From assembly GCA_913031335.1 (NCBI GenBank), contig CAJWGI010000079.1:1-6421 (forward strand): a stretch of 6,421 bases of DNA, written 5' to 3'. Below, in pieces: positions 1 through 6,186 of the stretch. The first letter of the stretch is position 1; every line of letters begins with the position of its first letter. Source of the DNA: an uncultured Anaerolineales bacterium. Lineage in GTDB: Bacteria; Chloroflexota; Anaerolineae; Anaerolineales; UBA11657. The translations under genes were made by a program, and so were the position numbers. The notes under the pieces were generated by a model. That model worked only from the letters and a program-made list of their open reading frames with translations. It ran no database searches and was not told the DNA's origin.

Positions 1-421
1 CCTTGGCGCGCCTTCCAGCGGGTTGCACCTCTGCGGCAATGTAGCGCGTTTGCTCTACAGCGCTGCGCGACATACCGATGAAGAACGCGCCCCCGAGGAA
101 GAGCCAGAAAGCGCCCTGCAGCACGGCCAGCGCCCCGGTTGCCATGCCCACAATCGCGGCGAGGAATCCGGCGGAAAGCCCGAGGCGGCGGCCGAGACGG
201 TCCATCATCCAGCCGACCGGATAGGCACCGGCCGCACGGCCGAGTGCCATCACCGTGGTGGGCACCCCGGCGGAGGCGTCGCTGCCTGTCATGCGCACAG
301 CGATAATCGGCGTCACGGTGAAAATGGCCACCAGCGCCGTGGAGTACAGGCTCGTGGTAGCGAAAAGCACCGTGGTGATACGCCGAGTGATTGCCGCTTC
401 AATATCGGTTGGTATTCTCAT
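1..421 (-). CDS. MFS transporter, N-terminal part (cut by left edge)
   Basis: This is the first 140 codons of a membrane transporter, running off the window with no stop. Reading the minus strand from the ATG at 421-419 gives a hydrophobic protein. A first membrane segment lies around residues 16-42. The loop between segments 2 and 3 carries GWMMDRLGRRLGL at residues 70-82, which matches the major facilitator motif A (G-x-x-x-D-R-x-G-R-R). Two more hydrophobic stretches lie at about 83-101 and 104-118, followed by a polar loop with TRYIAAEVQPAGRRAK, as expected after segment 4. An in-frame TAG two codons upstream (TAG CCC ATG) makes this ATG the earliest possible start. No Shine-Dalgarno is visible before it. 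It is divergent from the reductase at 514. The substrate cannot be told; a drug or metabolite exporter is as likely as an importer. The family call is firm, the function open. Confidence 0.85.
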   Translation of the reverse strand, partial: MRIPTDIEAAITRRITTVLFATTSLYSTALVAIFTVTPIIAVRMTGSDASAGVPTTVMALGRAAGAYPVGWMMDRLGRRLGLSAGFLAAIVGMATGALAVLQGAFWLFLGGAFFIGMSRSAVEQTRYIAAEVQPAGRRAK

Positions 422-458
422 GGGCTACAGCGGCGCGCAACCGCGCGCAGAAGAACAG

Positions 459-464
459 ATTTTA
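459..464 (-). promoter_or_regulatory. possible -10 box for the MFS gene
   Basis: On the minus strand this reads TAAAAT, one mismatch from the TATAAT consensus, 37 bp upstream of the transporter ATG. No convincing -35 hexamer is found 16-18 bp further upstream, so this rests on the -10 match alone. Confidence 0.25.
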
Positions 465-475
465 CCGTCTTTTGC

Positions 476-504
476 TTGACTCCGCCGCGCCACCGATATA
501 CGCT
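476..504 (+). promoter_or_regulatory. probable sigma70-type promoter for the reductase
   Basis: TTGACT at 476-481 is followed after exactly 17 bp by TACGCT at 499-504. The first is a strong -35. The second fits only the relaxed TAnnnT -10 pattern common in high-GC bacteria. Transcription would begin near 511, three bases before the ATG at 514, giving an essentially leaderless mRNA. This agrees with the lack of a Shine-Dalgarno before that ATG. Confidence 0.4.
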
Positions 505-513
505 TACGGTGCT

Positions 514-981
514 ATGCACCGCGCTGCACCACCCGCAGGCCTGCTTCGTCTGCTATTCCGGTTGCCGCTGCTGCTCTATCGCGCGCACCTCGGGTGGTTG
601 CTCGGAAGCCGTTTCTTGATGCTCACGCACACCGGCCGCCGCAGCGGGCTTCCGCGCAAGGCGGTGCTGGAGGTGGTGCACCGCGACGCGTCTGCGGGGA
701 GTTATTACGTAGTGGCCGCATATGCCCGGCATGCAGACTGGTTCCGCAACATCATGCAGGACCCTCATGTCTGCGTCACCGCAGGGCGAAGAACATTCCC
801 AGCCTCGGCCGAGAGTCTCGAGCACGCAGCCGCCCGCGACGTGCTCGCCGAATATGCGCGGCAGCATCCGCGTGCGTTGCGCACCATTGCGCGCCTGTTC
901 CGCCTCGAATATGACGGAAGCGCGCAGAGCATCGACTCAATGGCGCTCGCGCTGCCGGTAGTCTCGCTATGCCCGCGGTGA
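514..981 (+). CDS. nitroreductase family deazaflavin-dependent oxidoreductase (Ddn-like)
   Basis: A 155-residue protein resembling the TIGR00026/Ddn split-barrel family, whose characterised members use reduced coenzyme F420 to reduce quinones or nitro compounds. The family signature is seen as LTHTGRRSGLPRKAVLEV (residues 37-54), the cofactor-phosphate-binding strand-turn. It is followed by YYVVAAYARHADWFRNIMQDPHV (64-86), matching the family's A-x-W-x-x-N-x-x-x-x-P pattern. A hydrophobic, arginine-bearing N-terminal helix (9-31) could sit on the membrane. The length and the PVVSL ending suit a complete protein. The same frame is open back to 391, but that extension would overlap the divergent transporter start and lies over the likely promoter, so the ATG at 514 is preferred. 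Cofactor use (F420 or another flavin) and substrate cannot be read from the sequence. It probably forms its own transcript. Confidence 0.8.
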   Translation: MHRAAPPAGLLRLLFRLPLLLYRAHLGWLLGSRFLMLTHTGRRSGLPRKAVLEVVHRDASAGSYYVVAAYARHADWFRNIMQDPHVCVTAGRRTFPASAESLEHAAARDVLAEYARQHPRALRTIARLFRLEYDGSAQSIDSMALALPVVSLCPR

Positions 982-1118
982 CGATCCCTGAACTCACGAG
1001 AAAAATCGGAGCGCGGATGCTTGGTTGGAAGATATTCTGCGAGATTTCCGGATAATGAGCAAGCATACCTGAAAGTTCAACTTGGTCATAATCCTAACCC
1101 GGATTCATTCCTTCGGAT
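982..1118. other. convergent intergenic region with nested inverted repeat
   Basis: This 137-bp stretch separates two genes that point at each other, so a terminator is expected here. ATGCTTG at 1017-1023 is the exact inverse complement of CAAGCAT at 1060-1066. Inside its 36-base loop, TGGAA (1026-1030) can pair with TTCCG (1046-1050, one G-U pair). No T-tract follows on either strand, so a classical intrinsic terminator is not supported. A smaller hairpin, AATCC/GGATT at 1090-1105, is too short to count. Confidence 0.3.
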
Positions 1119-2195
1119 CTAGGCGCGCTGCTCGATGGGAACGTATTCGACCTCGTAGCCGAAGTGCGCTGGGCCGCCAAGTGCCAACCCCTCTGGTGTC
1201 CGCCACTGCGGGTCACACGGTATACCAATTGCATCGACACGGTAGCCGTATCGTAAATGCTCGGTCGTTACCGCGTCGCCCGTGTCACTATCCAACAACG
1301 TAATTAAATCAGGCACCACGGCCACCGGATCATCATCAACAAAGGCAATCAGATTCTCGTTCTGGAAATGCAACACCATCTTTTGGCCACGATAATCTCC
1401 TAACCCCTCAATCGTGCACTCCCCGCGCGAATATCCCCCTTCAATACGCCGCAAAACATCAACGATCTTGCCAGTAAACAGATGTATTCCATCCGTCGCT
1501 TTGAGTACAGTCTCAATCACATTGTGGTGTGCATCACGCGCATCTGAGATGGCTTTGCCGATCTCGATGACCCGTGTCACGCTGTTCGGCACAGATGAAC
1601 GCTTTAATTCTGATCCACTGGCGGGATAGAGCGCTGCACTGGCTTCAGCACCCATGTCAGTCGCTATACTGCGCGAAAAGCGTTCTGTCCAATGATTGTC
1701 TATCGTTTCAAGAATCAACGAATTCCCCTTTTCATCGGCCATCGCCATGGGTGTCGCCGATATACCGTGCAACGTCCACGTGACAAGCGGGATTTCGGGG
1801 TAAGCGCGTCCCATACCGTCGGCGTCAATCAGCGGCAGATTAAGCGCTGCAGCTACACTTACAGGCACAATTGAATTGGCACCGCCAATTTCGGCCGAAA
1901 TCACGGCAGTGAACTTTCGTCCCATGTAACGTTCAAGCGACTGAAAGGCCTTGACCATATCTGCAAACCCCATCAGTTTTTCAATCATCACAACCGGCGC
2001 GCCGACATAAGCCACAGATGCACTAAAGGCATCATCGTCTATTTCATCCAGACCAACCAATTTCACAGGACCATATTCGCGGATCACTTGTTCGGCAAGC
2101 AACATGCCAATGTACGGATCACCTCCGCCACCAGTACCGAGAATCGCCGCGCCATAGGCGAGGTCGCGCATGTCTTCAACTTGCAAGTATCGCAT
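1119..2195 (-). CDS. DUF917 family protein (S-methyl-thiohydantoin desulfurase-like)
   Basis: A 358-residue cytoplasmic protein of the DUF917 family (Pfam PF06032). As I recall, this family was renamed after an S-methyl-thiohydantoin desulfurase in S-methyl-ergothioneine breakdown. The family's glycine-rich opening is clear: AAILGTGGGGDPYIG at residues 16-30. Further typical blocks are ISAEIGGANSIVP (99-111), LPLIDADGMGRAYPEIP (120-136) and a C-terminal CTIEGLGDYRGQ stretch (260-271). There is no signal peptide or membrane segment, and the length is normal for the family. The ATG at 2195 has AGGAG (minus strand of 2203-2207) seven bases upstream. It is the last gene of the operon, 26 bp after the HyuA-type gene. 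DUF917 and HyuA domains are recurrent neighbours and, to my recollection, are fused in some fungal proteins, so the two products probably act together or in sequence on a hydantoin-like ring. The exact substrate is unknown. Confidence 0.85.
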   Translation of the reverse strand: MRYLQVEDMRDLAYGAAILGTGGGGDPYIGMLLAEQVIREYGPVKLVGLDEIDDDAFSASVAYVGAPVVMIEKLMGFADMVKAFQSLERYMGRKFTAVISAEIGGANSIVPVSVAAALNLPLIDADGMGRAYPEIPLVTWTLHGISATPMAMADEKGNSLILETIDNHWTERFSRSIATDMGAEASAALYPASGSELKRSSVPNSVTRVIEIGKAISDARDAHHNVIETVLKATDGIHLFTGKIVDVLRRIEGGYSRGECTIEGLGDYRGQKMVLHFQNENLIAFVDDDPVAVVPDLITLLDSDTGDAVTTEHLRYGYRVDAIGIPCDPQWRTPEGLALGGPAHFGYEVEYVPIEQRA

Positions 2196-2221
2196 TTGTT
2201 GTCTCCTGTTAATTGAAATAC

Positions 2222-3766
2222 TCAGGCGGTCGACTGCAAGTCGCCAACAGCTTTGACACGCACTCGCAGGGCATTACCTGGCAAATAGGTGAGAGGGATT
2301 TCATCCACGTCCACGATTTCAACGGCATCTTCCGATGCCCCTGCTTTTATGGTCTTGGCGATAGCTTCAGTTTTTGCCTGCTCCAACGCCTCGTCCCGGG
2401 GCACTTCATCTATCTTGAAGGTAACATCCACCTCACCACCAACCTTAGCAATCGCTGCGCCGATGGCATTCGCCACAGAGAAATGATCTGGCCTAACCAC
2501 TTCAGATGTTCCCTCCAGTTCATCCCCCACTAAAACCGATCCGCCACCAACCATGATCACCGGAACTGGATCAGGATTGGTCTTCATGCGATCAATAGCA
2601 TCCGCGACCATGGTCTCCATGTGCACTGTCACGTTGGTTACCAACTGCCCGTCTAACGCAGCCACATGTTTCCGATCGCCGATGTCAGCCAACCCGGCGG
2701 CCACTGCAATGTCAGTCGCAGTTAATCTGTCCCCACCGAAGACAAGTCCCTGTTTTGTAAGTTCATAACCGACGCTTTTTGGCCCCACCATCACTGGGTC
2801 TGACTGTACTAGGCTACCGCCGCCAAGCCCAAAAGAATACGTATCTGGCATCCGGAAATTGGTTCTCACATCGCCCACACGCACAGTGTCCGAGGCTTCG
2901 CGCGGGAAGCCATTCACAAGGACCCCCACATCAGTTGTGGTGCCCCCGATGTCTGCCACAACCGCATCTTTCGTGCCCGACAGGAAGGCTGCGCCACGCA
3001 TCGAGTTTGTCGGCCCAGACGATAGTGTGAGCACCGGATATGCGACCGCAAACTCGGCATTCATCAACGTGCCGTCGTTTTGAGTCAAGAACAGTGGGGC
3101 CTTGAGCTGAAACTCACCCAACGCCTTAATAAAAGATTCGATTGTCTGTTGTGCGAGTTCACTGACACAAGCGTTGAGAACCGCAGCGTTCTCACGCGGC
3201 AATAGCCCTAGACGCCCAATGTTATGCGAGGCGGTGACACGAGCAGTAGGGATTTCTTCGCGTACGATCGCAGCCGCCGTTTCTTCCATTTCAACGTTCA
3301 CCGGTGAGAAGACACATGAAATGGCCACAGCTGTAACCCCCGAATCAGCGATCTGGCGAGCACAATCGCGTATTTCTTTCTCATCGAGAGCAGCAATTTG
3401 ACGCCCGTCGAATTCGTATCCACCACGGGCAATGAAGGTGTGTTTTCCCAACGTGTCACGCAATCTTTGCGGCCAATCTACCAGGGGAGGAAGGGCGACA
3501 GTGGCTGGCGCTCCCAGCCGAATTACAGCCGTCGGCGTAAGTCTTTTGCCCTCGACAATGGCATTGGTGAAGTGTGTGGTGCCCAGCATGATCGCATCGA
3601 TCTCATCTGGCTGAACCCCCGACTGCGCTTGCACCTGCCGCACTGCAGAAAGGATGCCGCCGGTCACATCGGCAGTGGTCGGCGTTTTGGACGATGTAAC
3701 AATGTTCAATCCGTCCATCAGCACGGCGTCGGTGTTTGTCCCACCCACGTCAATTCCGATTCGCAT
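2222..3766 (-). CDS. hydantoinase/oxoprolinase family protein, HyuA type (short form)
   Basis: A 514-residue protein of the hydantoinase A/oxoprolinase family. These enzymes share the actin/ASKHA fold and typically couple ATP hydrolysis to opening of hydantoin, oxoproline or similar lactam and imide rings. Visible nucleotide-binding elements are IGIDVGGTNTDAV (residues 3-15, phosphate 1), LGTTHFTNAIVEGK (61-74), ADIGGTTTDVG (271-281, phosphate 2), SFGLGGGS (311-318) and IMVGGGSVLVG (404-414). It is the short form, lacking the C-terminal extension of full 5-oxoprolinases and acetone carboxylase beta-like long HyuA proteins. No HyuB gene is present here; the partner appears to be the DUF917 protein downstream. 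The start at 3766 is well supported by AAGGAG (minus strand of 3775-3780) eight bases before the ATG. It lies 20 bp after the transporter ATPase, which argues for co-transcription with the uptake system. The family is certain; the ring substrate is not. Confidence 0.9.
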   Translation of the reverse strand: MRIGIDVGGTNTDAVLMDGLNIVTSSKTPTTADVTGGILSAVRQVQAQSGVQPDEIDAIMLGTTHFTNAIVEGKRLTPTAVIRLGAPATVALPPLVDWPQRLRDTLGKHTFIARGGYEFDGRQIAALDEKEIRDCARQIADSGVTAVAISCVFSPVNVEMEETAAAIVREEIPTARVTASHNIGRLGLLPRENAAVLNACVSELAQQTIESFIKALGEFQLKAPLFLTQNDGTLMNAEFAVAYPVLTLSSGPTNSMRGAAFLSGTKDAVVADIGGTTTDVGVLVNGFPREASDTVRVGDVRTNFRMPDTYSFGLGGGSLVQSDPVMVGPKSVGYELTKQGLVFGGDRLTATDIAVAAGLADIGDRKHVAALDGQLVTNVTVHMETMVADAIDRMKTNPDPVPVIMVGGGSVLVGDELEGTSEVVRPDHFSVANAIGAAIAKVGGEVDVTFKIDEVPRDEALEQAKTEAIAKTIKAGASEDAVEIVDVDEIPLTYLPGNALRVRVKAVGDLQSTA

Positions 3767-3786
3767 AATCTACTCTCCTTGGTTAA

Positions 3787-4866
3787 TTACTCCATCAAAA
3801 CGATACTACTGTCTGGCATCCAACCAACTGGGACGCTAGCCCCGACAGGAAATATTTCCCGCTCGTTGATATTGTGCGATTCGGCAATCAGCCGAAAATC
3901 ACCAGGTAGTTTTATCTCGTAACGGATGATGGCACCCTGATAGATTTCGCTGACAATCTCGCCGACAAGTGGCTGCCAGGAGAGACTGCTTGCTGCCTCG
4001 CCGAGCAGGATACTTTCCGGGCGGACCATCACCGTGACTGATTGTCGTGCCGAAATTGCTCGTAACGCTGTTGTTTTCACTTGCGCCGCTCCTATCGCAA
4101 CAGTGATCCGGTCATTTTCGACTGCTACGACCTCGCCTTGAAGCATGTTGGATTCGCCAATAAAGCTGCTGACGAAGCGTGTCGCCGGTTGCTCATAGAT
4201 GTCACGCGGCGTTCCGATTTGCTCTACCCGTCCATTGTTCATAACTGCGATGCGGTCTGAGAGCGTCATTGCTTCGCTTTGATCATGAGTGACATAGATC
4301 GTTGTGATGCCCAACTCACTTTGCAAGCGCTTGATCCAGTATTTCATCTCCTCGCGCAACCGTTTGTCGAGGGCGCTCAAGGGCTCATCCAGCAGCATCA
4401 AACGCGGTTCGATGACCAGTGCACGGGCAAGAGCAACACGTTGTTGTTCCCCGCCTGAAAGTTGGCGCGGATAACGTTCTTCATAACCACTCAACCCTAC
4501 CTGTGACAACGCTGCCTGCACTTGGTGCTCTATCTCATGTTGCTTTTTCTTGCGAATCTGCAAACCGAAGGATATATTCTCGAAAACGCGCATGTGGGGG
4601 AAGACGGCGTAATTTTGAAATACCATCCCCATCTGGCGTTTCTCAGGTGGCAGCGGAGTAATATCCCGCCCATCGAGCAGAATTCGCCCAGCGGTAGGTG
4701 AGACGAAACCGGCGACCATGCGCAAGGTGGTCGTCTTCCCACACCCACTGGGGCCAAGCAGGGAGAAAAACTCTCCCTGCTTGACTGTAAAACTGATTCC
4801 ACACACCGCCTGCACGGTGTGGTATTGCTTGTGGACTCCGACAAGCTCAAGCCCAGCTTGAGGCAT
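3787..4866 (-). CDS. ABC transporter ATP-binding protein, PotA/spermidine-putrescine type
   Basis: A complete 359-residue ATPase that would power the importer whose permease and binding protein lie upstream. All motifs are intact: Walker A GPSGCGKT (residues 38-45), Q-loop glutamine 84 in VFQNYAVFPHM, signature LSGGEQQR (136-143), Walker B RLMLLDEP (155-162) with catalytic E161, D-loop SALD (164-167) and switch histidine 194 in YVTHDQSEAM. Residues from about 240 to 355 form the TOBE/OB regulatory domain of the polyamine, iron and sugar importer ATPases; MVRPESILLG (280-289) is its typical core. The ATG at 4866 lies only 5 bp after the binding-protein stop, and its weak AAGG site overlaps the end of that gene, suggesting translational coupling. 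In sequence it is PotA-like, but related ATPases serve phosphonate, Fe3+ and opine importers, so the substrate should not be read from this subunit. Confidence 0.93.
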   Translation of the reverse strand: MPQAGLELVGVHKQYHTVQAVCGISFTVKQGEFFSLLGPSGCGKTTTLRMVAGFVSPTAGRILLDGRDITPLPPEKRQMGMVFQNYAVFPHMRVFENISFGLQIRKKKQHEIEHQVQAALSQVGLSGYEERYPRQLSGGEQQRVALARALVIEPRLMLLDEPLSALDKRLREEMKYWIKRLQSELGITTIYVTHDQSEAMTLSDRIAVMNNGRVEQIGTPRDIYEQPATRFVSSFIGESNMLQGEVVAVENDRITVAIGAAQVKTTALRAISARQSVTVMVRPESILLGEAASSLSWQPLVGEIVSEIYQGAIIRYEIKLPGDFRLIAESHNINEREIFPVGASVPVGWMPDSSIVLME

Positions 4867-4871
4867 CGAGA

Positions 4872-6005
4872 CTAACCTTGCATTATCTTGTCAAACTCTT
4901 CGCTAAGTTCTGCCTGAACCGAATTCCACCAGCTCCAATCCGGCACCCAGACGTTCTTGACAGCTTCATCGTCATTGCGGACACCTACAGATTGAAATTT
5001 TTCGGACAATTCGACGTTCTTGTTAGTTGGGCGCATAAAGAAGAAGTCGCACAACTTGGCTTGATATTCAGCGGAGACCATCTGGTTCAACAGCGCATAG
5101 GCCAATTTCTTCTGTCTGCTGCCTTTAGTTATGCTGACATTCTGCTCAAGTATCGGCACACCCTCTTTCGGGCCAACCCATGCCACCGGCGAATCATTTG
5201 CTGCCAGCCCCCAGGCAGCACCATCATACTCATTCGCGATGATGATCTCGCCCTGCGCCAGCCAGTTATCCAATGTCGGCGAAAGATCACCCAGCTTGAT
5301 GGGCACAAGCTCTTTCATCGCATTTAACCCGGCCTCAGTGTCCTGAACACCGCTCCCAAATATCTTGGAAGCCATCATGAACAACGTGGCGGTGAACGAG
5401 TTGTTCAGCGGGGAGAGAATTCCGCGTTTACCGGTGAATTCCTCGTTCCAGAAGTCAGCCCACGACACTGGAGCCTGCTGGGTTAGATCTGTGCGATAAG
5501 CCAACCCCAGACCGGCCCATGCCCGGATAATGCCAGTGCCCTCAAAAGCGAAATCCCACAGGTTAGCGGCGTTGGGTACGTTGGCTCTTACCTCTTCTAC
5601 CGGCACATAGTAACCGGCATCCAGCGCCATCGCGGCTTCGGGCAAATTCTGGTTCACAAGGTCAAACGCTGGATCATCTACTCCGGAAGCAGCCAGTTTC
5701 GGGAAGAACATCGGGCCATTATCGATCTGAACTGTGCAGTTGAAGTCTTTCTCGAATTGATTGATCAGATTTTCGCGCTCGAAATCGGTCCAGACACTGC
5801 CCCAGATAGCGATGTTAAGCGCGGCACCGCCGGCGTCGAAGACTTCACCTTTGTAAACGTCCGCCTCTGTTGAGCCAGCGAGCGATAGGCTGTCGCAAGC
5901 GGTAAGCAGGTTGGCTGCCGCCAAGCCGGCACCAGTGGTGCCAGTCAATCTAATGAAATCGCGGCGGGTCAGTGACATCTTTCTTGATTTAATATGGGTG
6001 TTCAC
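4872..6005 (-). CDS. ABC transporter solute-binding lipoprotein, PotD-like, Tat-type signal
   Basis: A 377-residue extracytoplasmic solute-binding protein of the PotD/COG0687 type. The N-terminus has a twin-arginine signal, LTRRDFIRL (residues 12-20), a hydrophobic stretch GTTGAGLAAANLL and a lipobox LLTAC with cysteine 37, so it is probably exported folded by Tat and lipid-anchored. The body shows the family pattern: WTDFERENLINQF near the mature start, GLGLAYRTDL, PVSWADFW, FTGKRGILSP and a PKEG loop. The GTG at 6005-6003 is chosen as start because AAGGAG lies six bases upstream. An upstream TTG at 6032 has no ribosome site, and the ATG of MSLTRRD has a weaker one. By ungapped comparison with E. 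coli PotD recalled from memory, the W34/E36/Y37 and W229 positions keep aromatic or acidic residues (W, D, F and Y). D168, E171, W255 and D257 become F, T, L and Q. A ligand other than plain polyamine is inferred. Confidence 0.9.
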   Translation of the reverse strand: MNTHIKSRKMSLTRRDFIRLTGTTGAGLAAANLLTACDSLSLAGSTEADVYKGEVFDAGGAALNIAIWGSVWTDFERENLINQFEKDFNCTVQIDNGPMFFPKLAASGVDDPAFDLVNQNLPEAAMALDAGYYVPVEEVRANVPNAANLWDFAFEGTGIIRAWAGLGLAYRTDLTQQAPVSWADFWNEEFTGKRGILSPLNNSFTATLFMMASKIFGSGVQDTEAGLNAMKELVPIKLGDLSPTLDNWLAQGEIIIANEYDGAAWGLAANDSPVAWVGPKEGVPILEQNVSITKGSRQKKLAYALLNQMVSAEYQAKLCDFFFMRPTNKNVELSEKFQSVGVRNDDEAVKNVWVPDWSWWNSVQAELSEEFDKIMQG

Positions 6006-6011
6006 GTCATT

Positions 6012-6017
6012 CTCCTT
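6012..6017 (-). promoter_or_regulatory. ribosome binding site fixing the GTG start of the binding protein
   Basis: The minus strand reads AAGGAG here, with six bases to the GTG at 6005. It lies inside the in-frame extension that begins at the TTG at 6032, so it decides between the two starts in favour of the GTG. Confidence 0.75.
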
Positions 6018-6035
6018 AGTGATTACTAACAAGTC

Positions 6036-6077
6036 TGTGGCCTAAGTTGCGCAATGGTTTCGAGGCGGACGGCCACA
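6036..6077. repeat. 7-bp inverted repeat upstream of the binding-protein gene
   Basis: TGTGGCC at 6036-6042 and GGCCACA at 6071-6077 are exact inverse complements separated by 28 bases. The spacer holds the perfect 8-bp palindrome TTGCGCAA at 6047-6054. The position 30-70 bp before the GTG start would suit an operator or an mRNA hairpin, but repeats of this size arise by chance and the stem does not extend further. Confidence 0.25.
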
Positions 6078-6119
6078 CCACATCAAGACCAGATTCTGTG
6101 CTTCTGTTCTACTTATATC

Positions 6120-6173
6120 TTACAACATATCCACCTCCTTACCTCCTCTCAGCCTGAAGCACTTCGAGAACAT
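6120..6173 (-). CDS. possible 17-codon leader ORF ending in a minigene (unproven)
   Basis: Starting 13 bp after the permease stop, an ATG at 6173-6171 opens a frame encoding MFSKCFRLRGGKEVDML followed by TAA. It has no Shine-Dalgarno of its own and could only be reached by reinitiation after the permease. Its last codons include a GTG and an ATG directly downstream of the strong tandem Shine-Dalgarno at 6133-6148. Ribosomes loading there would therefore make only a two-residue (ML) or four-residue (MDML) peptide. It may be a regulatory leader, a relic of a lost gene start, or chance. No homology is recognised. Confidence 0.2.
   Translation of the reverse strand: MFSKCFRLRGGKEVDML
6133..6148 (-). 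promoter_or_regulatory. tandem near-perfect Shine-Dalgarno sequences without a proper gene
   Basis: On the minus strand two adjacent octamers read GAGGAGGT and AAGGAGGT, a 7-of-8 direct repeat. Each contains the full anti-16S AGGAGG core. The nearer one sits at good distance (five bases from its AGGAGG core) before an ATG at 6128-6126, which is followed by TTG and TAA. These are the strongest ribosome-binding sequences seen in the window, yet no gene of useful length follows. The real binding-protein start is about 120 bp further on with its own site. Confidence 0.6.
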
Positions 6174-6186
6174 GGCTCGCTCACTA

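Noticed and set aside
391..513. Upstream extension of the reductase frame
   Set aside because: It overlaps the divergent MFS start and the likely promoter, has no family resemblance and no ribosome site; the ATG at 514 fits the family length.
23..619. 198-residue plus-strand open frame
   Set aside because: Low-complexity, His/Arg/Gly-rich translation with no recognisable fold. It lies antisense to the MFS transporter and out of frame with the reductase; a GC-rich shadow frame.
1090..1105. AATCC-TAACCC-GGATT hairpin as operon terminator
   Set aside because: Only five base pairs, half of them A-T, and no T-tract on the minus strand.
2213..3922. Several plus-strand open frames opposite the HyuA gene
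   Set aside because: They are antisense to a gene with clear family motifs throughout, and none shows recognisable domains or ribosome sites.
4530..4850. Minus-strand 106-residue frame inside the ATPase gene
   Set aside because: It is an alternative frame of the ATPase sequence, whose ABC motifs are all intact in the main frame; no frameshift is implied.
6006..6032. TTG start giving nine extra residues on the binding protein
   Set aside because: No Shine-Dalgarno before the TTG, while AAGGAG lies correctly spaced before the GTG at 6005 and would be inside the coding part otherwise.
6112..6117. TATAAG on the minus strand as a -10 box for the binding-protein gene
   Set aside because: No -35-like hexamer at 16-18 bp upstream; that region is the tandem Shine-Dalgarno itself.
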